Origin: G963674505 sp964575975
GTDB lineage: Bacteria; Desulfobacterota; Desulfobacteria; Desulfobacterales; SKZT01
Length of the DNA stretch: 33,779 nt
NCBI GenBank assembly: GCA_964575975.1
Contig: CAZNTU010000037.1
Location: 1 to 33,779, forward strand
Direction: 5' to 3'
The notes beneath the pieces were generated by a model, which saw only the letters and a program-made list of their open reading frames with translations, was not told the origin of the DNA and made no database searches. Below, in pieces: positions 1 to 9,800 of this stretch. The translations under genes and the position numbers were made by a program. How positions within the stretch are numbered: the first letter of the stretch is position 1; the number at the start of each line of letters is the position of its first letter.

Positions 1-774
1 GCGGGCATGTTCCTGAACAACAATCCGGCGGTTGCGAAAAAAAGGGCCGAAGACATCTTGCAGGTCATGGAGCCGAAAACGAAAGGGCTCGAAACACTTC
101 ACAATATTTTTAAAAACGACGATTTGGATTTTTTTCTGCTCTTTTCGTCTATTTCGGCGATTGTCCCGGCACTTGCCTCCGGCATCGGCGATTACGCGGC
201 CGCCAATTCGTTTATGGATTGCTTTGCCTCTTATCAACATCGGCAGGGAAATACCTACTATACGTCGATAAACTGGCCGAACTGGAAAGAGGTTGGCATG
301 GGAGAAGTTAAAAGTCCGGTATACGCCTGCCTGGGACTTGCCTCTCTTGACACGAAAGAAGGACTTCGAATACTCGATATCATTCTTGGGTTGAAGGAAA
401 AAGCCAACGTGATACCCTGCCACGCACTGGCCGGCCAATTCAGGCCGGAAAGGCTGCTGGAAGTTCGAAGCGGCCCCGAAAGAAGAATACCCTTGATTGA
501 CGATAACGGGGAAAAAAACGAAAGCTCCGATAAAGGTAAAATATCGGAGTCCATTCGATGGATAACCCGTTTTTTCGCAGAGGAATTGAAAATGCCGGAG
601 GAACAACTGGATCCGGATTTAAATTTCGGGGATTACGGAGTAGATTCGATCGTTTTGGCTGAAATGACCAATTCGATAGAAAAAAAGCTGGGTAAACATA
701 TCGATCCTTCCGTTTTGCTGGAACATTCCACCATAAACAAGCTCGACAGCCATTTGACAAGGGAATATCCGGGC
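1..774 (+). other. module end: KR (C-terminal part) and ACP
   Basis: This is the distal half of a reducing module whose KS lies outside the window. The visible KR part keeps the Lys, Ser, Tyr and Asn positions of the short-chain dehydrogenase active site, so a beta-hydroxyl is the expected product. The Rossmann glycine motif is upstream and cannot be checked. The ACP has the usual DYGVDSI loop. Any DH in this module would also lie upstream. Confidence 0.85.
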
Positions 775-2364
775 GAATGGGATGGAACGGCTTTCAATAC
801 GAAAGATCTCGAAAATACGGCTAGAACAAAAACAAGTGACGCCTTGCCTGCGAAAGAATCCGAAATCGACAAAAAAGTCCGCGAAAAAAAAACAGAAGGC
901 ATAACCCCGGATAAGAGCGGCAATTCCGGCAAAATCGCCGTAATTGGAATCGCGTGCAACTTTCCCGGATCGAGAAACAAGGAAAAATTCTGGCAAACCC
1001 TGAATGACGGCGAAAGCAGGATAACGGAAGTCCAGCCGTCCAGGTGGGATTCAAAACGTTTCTATTCCCCTTTTGCCCAAAAAGATAGAAGTATCAGTAA
1101 ATGGGGAGGCTTTCTGGAAAAGATCGACTTTTTCGATCCCGGATATTTCGGAATCAAGGAGGAGGATGCCGTTTTCATGGATCCACTTGCCAGGCAGATG
1201 CTGGAAACAACCGTGAAGCTGTTCAACGACGCAGGATATTCCGAAAAGGAAGCATGGAGCAAAAAAGTCGGAGTGTTTGTGGGATCGAGAATATCCAACT
1301 ATTCCGACAAAATCCGGTTTTCCGCCAAAAACATCATCACGGGAGTGGGGCAAAACTTCATTGCCGCCCACTTGTCCCATTTCTTCAATTTTACAGGACC
1401 CTGCATGGTTGTGGACTCCGCATGTTCTTCTTCGCTGGTGAGTATTCAGCTGGCGGCCAGAAGCCTTCTGGAGGGGGAAACGGAAATGGCCGTCGCCGGC
1501 GGCGTCGATATACTTCTGGACGAAAAACCGTATCTGATCCTTTCGCAAGCGGGGGCTCTGTCGCCGGACGGCAAATGCTACGCCTTCGACAAGCGGGCAA
1601 ACGGGATGGTTCCAGGCGAAGGATGCGGCGCTGTTCTCTTGAAGCCTCTGGAAAGAGCCATTGCGGACGGCGACCGCATTTACGCCAAAATCGACGGCAT
1701 AGCAGTCAACAACGATGGAAGAACAATGGGGATTACGACTCCGAACCCCGACGCGCAGAAACGGGTGATAAAAGAAGCCTTCCGCCTGGGAGGGATCGAT
1801 CCGGGAACCGTATCGTACGTGGAAACGCACGGAACGGGTACGATGATCGGCGATCCCATGGAGCTTAAGGCTCTTACGGAGGTGTTTTCGGAAACGACCG
1901 ACGAGAGACAGTTTTGCGCGGTGGGCAGTGTAAAAACCAATCTGGGACACCTTTTGAGCGCGGCGGGCATCGCAAGTTTTATAAAAGCGGTTTTATGCAT
2001 ACACAAAAAACAGTTGGTTCCGACACTGAATTGCATAACTCCCAATCCGAGATTCGACTTTCTCGGCTCGCCTTTCTTTCCTGTCACAAAACCGCAGGCG
2101 TGGGCCGGGATAAACGGCCTGAGAAGAGCGGGAATCAGTTCCTTTGGTTTTGGAGGCACCAACGCCCATGCGATCGTGAGCGAATGCGACGCGACATTGA
2201 TCGAAGGATACAGGCAACAAAGAAATCCTCTTCCCCCGGTAAAATTCAACCGAATGCGCTACTGGCCGGACAAAAAAGATTCGGATCCCGACGATTCGTT
2301 TTATTCCGGCGGTTTCCGGCAATCCCAGGATACCGTTCAAATGGCGTTTACCAAAATCAGATAG
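1..2364 (+). CDS. trans-AT polyketide synthase, C-terminal part (KR end-ACP-KS), 5' partial
   Basis: The reading frame is open from the first base, and the protein starts inside a ketoreductase, so the gene begins upstream; the ATG at 7 is not its start. The KR remnant shows the catalytic Lys in EPKTKG, the Ser-Ser of LFSSISA and the Tyr/Asn of DYAAANSF, so this KR looks active. An ACP follows (about 526-774, phosphopantetheine Ser codon 646-648 in YGVDSI). Last comes a KS (about 931-2184) with Cys in DSACSSSL (1423-1425), His in HGTGT (1828-1830) and the second His in NLGH (1948-1950). The KS has only a short tail ending in the NRMRYWP signature, then about 30 charged, probably disordered residues to the TAG stop. 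No AT lies beside the KS. The KS-only C-terminus and the DH at the start of the next gene indicate a module split over two proteins. Confidence 0.95.
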   Translation, partial: AGMFLNNNPAVAKKRAEDILQVMEPKTKGLETLHNIFKNDDLDFFLLFSSISAIVPALASGIGDYAAANSFMDCFASYQHRQGNTYYTSINWPNWKEVGMGEVKSPVYACLGLASLDTKEGLRILDIILGLKEKANVIPCHALAGQFRPERLLEVRSGPERRIPLIDDNGEKNESSDKGKISESIRWITRFFAEELKMPEEQLDPDLNFGDYGVDSIVLAEMTNSIEKKLGKHIDPSVLLEHSTINKLDSHLTREYPGEWDGTAFNTKDLENTARTKTSDALPAKESEIDKKVREKKTEGITPDKSGNSGKIAVIGIACNFPGSRNKEKFWQTLNDGESRITEVQPSRWDSKRFYSPFAQKDRSISKWGGFLEKIDFFDPGYFGIKEEDAVFMDPLARQMLETTVKLFNDAGYSEKEAWSKKVGVFVGSRISNYSDKIRFSAKNIITGVGQNFIAAHLSHFFNFTGPCMVVDSACSSSLVSIQLAARSLLEGETEMAVAGGVDILLDEKPYLILSQAGALSPDGKCYAFDKRANGMVPGEGCGAVLLKPLERAIADGDRIYAKIDGIAVNNDGRTMGITTPNPDAQKRVIKEAFRLGGIDPGTVSYVETHGTGTMIGDPMELKALTEVFSETTDERQFCAVGSVKTNLGHLLSAAGIASFIKAVLCIHKKQLVPTLNCITPNPRFDFLGSPFFPVTKPQAWAGINGLRRAGISSFGFGGTNAHAIVSECDATLIEGYRQQRNPLPPVKFNRMRYWPDKKDSDPDDSFYSGGFRQSQDTVQMAFTKIR
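931..2184 (+). other. KS of split module (elongating type)
   Basis: Ketosynthase with an intact Cys-His-His triad. It is the most divergent KS in the window: MDPLARQMLET replaces the common MDPQQR-type motif, and SACSSSL replaces TACSSSL. It lacks the roughly 180-residue post-KS adaptor seen after the other six KS domains and goes straight to a PLPPxxFxRxRYW-type tail. That short tail is common where a KS ends a protein and its DH begins the next one. Confidence 0.9.
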
Positions 2365-2512
2365 GCAGCCCGGTTGGCGGCGTTTCGGCCCCGCGAACTC
2401 CGCAACGGCACAGCTATCCATATTTTAGACGTCGTGTTTCGATGTTCAATTCATTTTTGCGAATTCCAACGAAAAGCCAGGATAAAAATCGATGCTCAAG
2501 TTTTTTCCGACG

Positions 2513-2530
2513 TTCCCGTCAATGCGGGAA
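2513..2530. repeat. small inverted repeat in the gap between PKS genes 1 and 2
   Basis: TTCCCG (2513-2518) and CGGGAA (2525-2530) are perfect complements around a 6-base loop. No T tract follows, so this is not a convincing terminator. It lies about 100 bases upstream of the next start codon. The rest of the 264-base gap shows no gene I can support. Confidence 0.3.
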
Positions 2531-2628
2531 TATAGACGTTGACACGGGCGCCCGGAACGACGGCTATTCGGAAAAACTCGCCGAAAAAATCCGATCGTCG
2601 AGAAAAAGAAAAGGCGAAAAAGGACATC

Positions 2629-3861
2629 ATGGAAAAATTTAACGAATTTGAATATATAACGACCGTTAGAAGCACCGACTTTGTTTTAAGAGACCATCTC
2701 GTCCAAAGGACGAACATCATGCCGGGAGTCGTGTTCCTGGATATGGTATGCCGATTGTTGAAACTCGAGAACGTTCCTCCGGAAACAATAGAATTGAAAG
2801 ATATTGTATTCAAGGAAGCCGTCGCCGTTTCAGACGACGTCGAAAAGACGATCCAAATAACGCTCGAGCGACCGGCGAATTCGACCGATAATTACGGCGT
2901 CATCAAGGCGACCAGTCGGCACAGTAAAGATAATCGACCGATTTCCTCTTGCGCGACGGAAAACTTTCGCTGCAAAATCTTGTTCGACAAAGCGCCGGCG
3001 ACCAAGCGCATCGACATCGAAGCCTTGAAAAGCAACGCCCTAAGAATCGCCGATCTGGATGAAGCATATGCTCAAGTGCGCGACATGAACATTACGCATC
3101 TTGAGTTCATGAAAGCGATCGGAAATATTTACCTGGGAAAGGACTACGCTCTGGCTCAGGCGGAACTTTCCGAAATTGCCCGGAGTTCGTCAGGTTCGTT
3201 TTATATACACCCCGTTTTTTTGGATGTTTCCTCTATAGTCTCCTTTTTTATCAACAGCGACGGCAAGAAGAGGAAGACGCCCTTCATACCTATTTTCATA
3301 CGGTCGTTCGAACCCGTCAAAGAACTGCACGACCGATGTTTTATACATGTAGAAAAAAGAAGACAGCGGTTGAAATCCAACGACATCGTCTATATGGACA
3401 TGGAATTGTACAACGAAAACGGCGAGATAGCGGCCTCCATCGTGAATATGGCCACCAAGCGGATCAGGTCGGAGGAAATGATCCGGCGACTTGTCGCTTT
3501 CTCGTCCGATATGCGGCATCCAACCGATTTTTCCCCTTTTTCCCGCCATGAACAAGAAAAAAACGAACCGCCTGGCTCGTTCGAATCGGAATCGCAGGGC
3601 GATTGCGCCAGCGAGCCTTCCGAAGACGCGCTCGTGTTGTTTTGCGAAAACGAACTGCGCCGCATGATCGGCGAAATCACAAACAAACCGCCGGAAGCTA
3701 TCGCTGTGGACGAAGGGTTCTACAATCTTGGTTTGGAATCCACTCATCTTTTGCAAATAGCCGGCGACCTGGAAGCGAGAATCGGAAAAGAATTATATCC
3801 TACTCTATTGTTCGAGTATCCCACTATACTGGAGTTGGCCAAATATTTGACGGCAAATCAC
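2629..3861 (+). other. split-module second half: atypical DH-like domain and ACP
   Basis: The N-terminal domain has a dehydratase-like layout. His23 sits in a HxxxRxxxxP version of HxxxGxxxxP (Gly replaced by Arg), and Asp199 in HPVFLD is present, but the Gln/His four residues later is Ile. The YGxxF motif reads LGKDY. It starts only 22 residues before the His, without the usual HPL entry. The ACP carries its Ser at residue 371 (GLEST). There is no KR in this module, so either a beta-hydroxyl must arrive from elsewhere or the domain does other double-hotdog chemistry. Confidence 0.75.
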
Positions 3862-6800
3862 AAAAACGGCTTTACGGAGGGGCCGAACGAATTCAAATCC
3901 GAAATCGGTTCGACTCGAGGAGAACATATCATTGAATTCCCCGTGGAAAAATCCGAAAAATCCGGCTTGGCGACTGACAAGGAAACCGATATCGCCGTGA
4001 TCGGCTTGGCGGGCAAATATCCGTTCGCCCCGGATATCCGTAAATTATGGGAAAATGTATTGGCCGTAAGGGACTGCATTGTAAAAGTTCCAGCCGACCG
4101 CTGGGACATCGATTTCCACCTTGGCGGTAACATGGACGATGAAAATGCCATCCGCTGCAAATGGGGAGGGTTTATCGAAGACGCCGAGACGTTCGATCCT
4201 CTGTTTTTTGGAATATCCCCTAAAGAAGCAAAGCGGCTCGATCCCCAAATTCGTTTAATACTGCAAACCGCATGGCATGCGGTCGAAGACGCGGGATACA
4301 CCAGAAAAAAACTTACGCAAAATGTGGTGGGCGTGTACTGCGGAGTCATGAACGACGATTTTACATGGGTTGCATCGGAAAAATTCGCGAAAACCGGGGC
4401 CTACGAATCTCCCGGCAGTTACGCCCACGATATTGCCAACAGAATTTCTTATTCCATGGACTTTCGAGGACCGAGCTTAACCGTGGAAACGGCATGTTCG
4501 TCGTCCTTGACGGCCATCCACCTTGCCCGAACCGCGATTATCGGCAATGAATGCGACCTTGCTCTGGCGGGAGGGGTCAATCTTTGCATTCACCCAAGCA
4601 AATATCTAATGCTGAGCGGAATTCAGATACTCTCTCCGGAAGGAAAGGAAAAAACCTTTGACGAATCCGCTGACGGCTACGTTCCCGGAGAGGGAGTCGG
4701 AATGGTCTTGTTAAAGCCCCTCTCAAAGGCTGTTGCGGATCGGGATCACATTTACGGGGCGATCAAGGGATCGTCGATCAATCATTCCGGCACGGGTTCC
4801 GGATATATGGTCCCCAATATCAAGCCGCTGTCGATCGCGGCCGAAAAGGCGATTATGCAATCCGGAATCGATCCGGAGCAAATTTCGTACGTGGAAACCC
4901 ATGGAACAGGGACCGTCCTGGGAGATCCCGTCGAGATCAAGGCACTGGCGTCCGCCTTTGAAAGGTACACAGGAAAAAAAGGCTTTTGCGCTTTGGGTTC
5001 CAAGGCGAACTTGGGGCACATGGAGTCGGCGTCGGGCATCTGTTCGTTGACAAAGGTTCTGATGGCAATGAAGAACGGGAAAATTCCCGCCTGCGCAAAT
5101 ATTGGCAATGTGAACCCTTCCATCGAGTTGAAAAATTCTCCGTTTTATATTCCGGATACCGATTTGCCTTGGGCGCCGGCGAGAGGACCCAGAGCGGCCG
5201 CCGTCAATTCTTTTGGAATAGGCGGATCGAACTGCTTTGTTGTGGTTGAAGAGTATTGCTCCGAAAAAGTGGAGAGCCGGGAGGAGGAAGTCCCTCGCTT
5301 GTTGGTCCTTTCCGCTAAAAACAAAGAAAGGCTAAGAGAATACGCCGAAAACATGTCCGGATTTTTGAAAAAGCACGGGCTCGAGGAAAATAAAAGAAAA
5401 CGCGGCTACCTTTCGGATTTGGCATTTACCCTCCAGGTCGGCAGGGAAGCCATGCGAGAGCGGCTGGCCATACCCTTCGCATCGCTTGATCAATTGATCG
5501 AATTACTGGACGAGTTTGTCGCGGACGATTGCGAAGACCGGGCGATCTTCAGGGGAAGCATTCAACCCGGGACATCCCCCGACAAAAAAGGGGACAAGGA
5601 AAAAGTAAATCGTCTCGTCGAGGATGGAAATTTGCTCGAACTGGGAAAACTATGGGTATCCGGAATCTTTGTCCCATGGGAAAAATTGCACGAAAAGAAT
5701 CGCCCCCGTCGAGTATCGGTTCCATGCTATCCTTTTGAAAAGAGAATATGCAAAATGGCCGATACCGTGGAGAAATCGACAAATTCGGCAATTCCCGCCG
5801 AAACCGAAAAATCGGAAAAAAGACACGACAGCCTATATGTCGAGTGCGTTTGGAGGCAATCCAGATTAAAAACGATTTCTCGCGATCCGGAAAGACAGGA
5901 GGCGATTCTATTGTTCGATGCGGGAAAGTCTTCGTCGATTTCCAACGAGTTGCGTAAACAATTGCCATCCAGCCATTCCTCGCCTATTGTCCGCATCGAA
6001 CCTGGAAAAGCGTTCGGGGAAATCGGCGACAATGAATTCACGATCGATCCTGAAAACGAAAAAGACTACGAAAAGTTAATGGACGCATTGGTCGAAAGGG
6101 ATCTCTTTCCGGGCAGCGCGATACACGCATGGTCGTTTTTTCCCGTGTCCGAAGACAGCGACGAGCCGTCGATCCATCTTCAAAGAAGCATATATTCAGT
6201 CATATATCTTGCTCGGACGCTGCTGTTCCGCAAACCCGGGCACGCTAATCGCATACTGTATCTCTGTACTGGAAACAACCCCTATCACTCGGCCGTTTCC
6301 GCGCTTTTCGGCTCCATCTCCCTCGAGACCCCGAAAATTCAAGGAAAAATCGTCGAAATCGAAAACACTTCCCTGTTAGAAACCGCCCTGAAGGAATTTC
6401 ACGCGGAAAACGACTCTATACATGTAAAATACGACGCAAACTATTGCAGAAAAATCATGAGGCTGGAATCGTTTTCACCGCCGGAAATACCATCTCCAGT
6501 TCGGAAAGACAAGGCCGGAAATCTAAAAGACGGCGGTGTCTATCTTATTACCGGAGGCGCAGGTGGATTGGGGCGCATAATCGCCGAACATATTTCAAAC
6601 CGGGTCGAGGCGATTCTGATCCTTTCGGGCAGGAAGGAACTGAGCGAAAAAGAGATAAGCGATATTTCGGGCCGAAAATCGAAAATCATTTATCTTCGCT
6701 GCGACCTCTCGGTTAGGGAAGAGACTTTCAAGTTAATTCAAACGATAAAACAAAGATACAAGACGATCGACGGCATTGTCCATTGCGCGGGAGCGATCCG

Positions 6801-9800
6801 GGATTCGCTGTTGATTAACAAGAATCGCCGAGACATCGATGTCGTGCTGGGGCCAAAAATACAAGGAACAGTCTGGCTGGACGAGGCAACGAAAGACGCC
6901 CCCCTCGATTTCTTTGTATTTTTCTCTTCTATTTCCTCGGTATTGGGCAATATTGGCCAATGCGACTACGCATACGCCAACAGTTTCATGGATCATTACG
7001 CCGAATCGAGAGAAATTCGCCGCGCAAAAGGCGAGCGGTACGGAAAAACCGTTTCCATTAACTGGCCCCTTTGGAAAAACGGCACGATGAATGTCGACAG
7101 GGAGACGCGGGCAAAGGCCAAGAGAAAATTCGGCTTGGAGGCCATCGAAGACGCTTTGGGAACGGAAGCGTTCGAGCTGGCGCTTGCTATGGACAAGCCC
7201 CGGTTTATGGTCCTTGGCGGAGATCCCGAAAAAATCCGAAGAGTCTTCGACATTTCCAGGTCCGGCTGTAAAAACGACCGCGCAATCGATATCCCGGAAA
7301 ACAAGGACTTGCTCTCCGTGATGGAAAAGGACATCGTCGACATGGTCTGCCGTATCCTGGAAATAGAACGCGAAGATATCGACTTGTACGAAAACATCAG
7401 CGAATATGGTTTCGATTCGATTTCATTGACTCGATTCGCAGGGATGATCAACAAACAGTTCGACCTGGAAATCACCCCGGATATATTTTTTGAACACGAT
7501 TCTATCGGTTCCCTGTTGAAATGTCTGGCATCGAGACACTCCGAACGGTTTGAGGGACATTATCGCGGTTTCCGGCTCCAAGAGAACAAGAAAAAAAGCG
7601 TCGATACCGCCCCCCCTCGTACGCGTGTCATAGGAAAAGGCTCCGGAATCCAGAACTGCGGACGCCAATCGCCGCACGAACCCGTTGCAATCGTAGGAAT
7701 CGGCGGAAAAATGCCCCGGTCGGAAAACCTGGACATCTTTTGGCGACATTTGGAACAGGGCGACGACCTGATAACCGAGATACCCCAAGAGAGATGGAAC
7801 TGGCGCGAAATCTACGGAGATCCCGCGAAGGAACCCGGCAAGACTCTTGCCAAATGGGGAGGATTCATGCCGGAGATCGACAAGTTCGACGCCGTTTTTT
7901 TCGGCATATCTCCTCGAGAAGCGGAACTGATGGACCCGCAACAGCGGATTTTTTTGGAAACCGTCTGGCATACGCTGGAGGATGCGGGATACAGAGCATC
8001 GGATTTGTGGGGAAAGGACGTGGGCGTATTCGTAGGAGCCTCCACCCATGATTATGCGGACATGCTTCTGTACGCGGGAACCGGAATAGCCGCCCATACC
8101 TCGACGGGAATGGCTAATTCCATGATAGCGAACAGAGTCTCCTATTGTTTTAACTTTCGCGGGCCAAGCGAACCCGTCGATACCGCTTGCTCGAGTTCGC
8201 TTTTAGCCATCCTGCGAGCGGCTTCCTATGTGAGGGAAAAAAAAGGAAGACTGGCCATAGCAGGCGGAGTCAACGCCATGCTCTCTCCCATGCTGAATAT
8301 TGCTTTCGGAAGCGCGGGCATGCTGTGCGATGACGGGAGATGCAAAACTTTCGATGCGAAAGCCAACGGTTATGTAAGAGGAGAAGGCGTGGGCGCGTTG
8401 CTCTTAAAATCGCTGGAGCGCGCCGAAGCCGACAACGATTATATTTATGCCGTAATCCGCGGGGGAGCCGTGAATCACGGAGGCCGCGCCGCTTCTCTAA
8501 CCGCTCCGAATACCGAAGCTCAGGCGGATTTGCTCGAGACAGCCTATGCGTCGGCAGGAATACATCCCGCCAGTATTTCGTACCTGGAAACCCATGGCAC
8601 CGGAACAAAACTGGGCGATCCGGTGGAAATCAACGCTTTAAAAAAATTCGTGGCCAATTTTAATTGCCCGGAAGATCGAAACCTCCCGGAAAAAATCGAA
8701 TGCGCGTTGGGTTCGGTGAAAACCAACATAGGCCACCTGGAAGCTGCGGCAGGAATTGCCAGTGTCATCAAGGTGCTCCTTTCGATGAAGCACGGAAAAA
8801 TTCCAGCCCATCTCCATCTCGGCGAAACAAATCCCTACATCGAACTCGAGGGAACCGGATTCTATCTAAACAGAAAGACGCGCCCTTGGAAAGCGCTCGC
8901 GGGATTAAACGGCAAAAGAATACCCAGACGAGCGGGGATCAGCTCGTTTGGATTTGGAGGATCGAACGCGCACGTTATTATAGAGGAGTATCCGCAACCC
9001 GAGAAAAGTCTCGACGTCCGCGAAGAACAACTAATCGTCCTTTCGGCCAAAAACAGGGAAAGACTCGTATCCAGCGCCGCCCGTCTTGGCGCGTTTCTCG
9101 AGAAGGAAAAAGACTCGCTTTCGCTCGCCGACGTCGCGTTTACACTGCAAACGGGAAGAGAACCCATGGAGGAACGCATCGCGTTTGCGGCCATGACGAT
9201 AGAAGAAGTTTCTCGCAAATTAAAACGCTACTGCGAAAATACGGACACAAGAGATCAAGGCTTTTATGCGGGCAGGGCCCGAAAAAACCGGATACCGTCG
9301 CTGTCTTCCGCGGATAAAGAAGAAATCGGAAACGGAGCGAAAGACATAGACAACCTCCACAAGCTTGCCTCCGCATGGACAGGCGGAAAAGAAATCGACT
9401 GGAAATTAATTCGCGGGAACTCGGACTGCAGGCGCATCCCTCTTCCCGGATATCCTTTCGAAAGGAAAAGATACTGGATTCCAGTTACGGAACCCGTTCA
9501 TTCTTTCGGCAAACCATATCGGGCCGATACGCTCCATCCTATGATAGACACGAGCGCATCGACCCCGGCCGGGCAGTGTTTCGAAAAAACTGTCCTGGTC
9601 GACGAATACTACGTAAAGGACCATTTAATCAGAGGCGAAAAGGTCCTGCCCGCCGTTTTCTCCTTGGAGATGGCAAGGGCCGCGGGAGAATTGGCTTATA
9701 AAGACAAGCGAGTTTCAAAACTGAAAGGAGTTGTTTGGAATAGACTCGTCACTTTCGGGAATAAATCCAGGACAATTAAAATCAGCCTGAATCCCGACCG

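Noticed and set aside
1051..1950. 299-codon open frame on the - strand across the first KS
   Set aside because: It is the mirror of a clearly coding KS with intact catalytic motifs. Its translation has no family features, and its length follows from codon bias of the + strand gene.
2539..2628. Longer start (TTG) for gene 2
   Set aside because: No Shine-Dalgarno precedes it and the added residues are a basic low-complexity leader; the ATG at 2629 has AAAAAGGA at the right distance.
1914..2642. + strand open frame crossing the gap between genes 1 and 2, possibly a frameshifted link joining them
   Set aside because: The part over the gap is arginine/serine-rich without DH or linker motifs. Gene 1 ends after the normal RYWP tail, and gene 2 has its own ribosome site, so a genuine split is the better reading.
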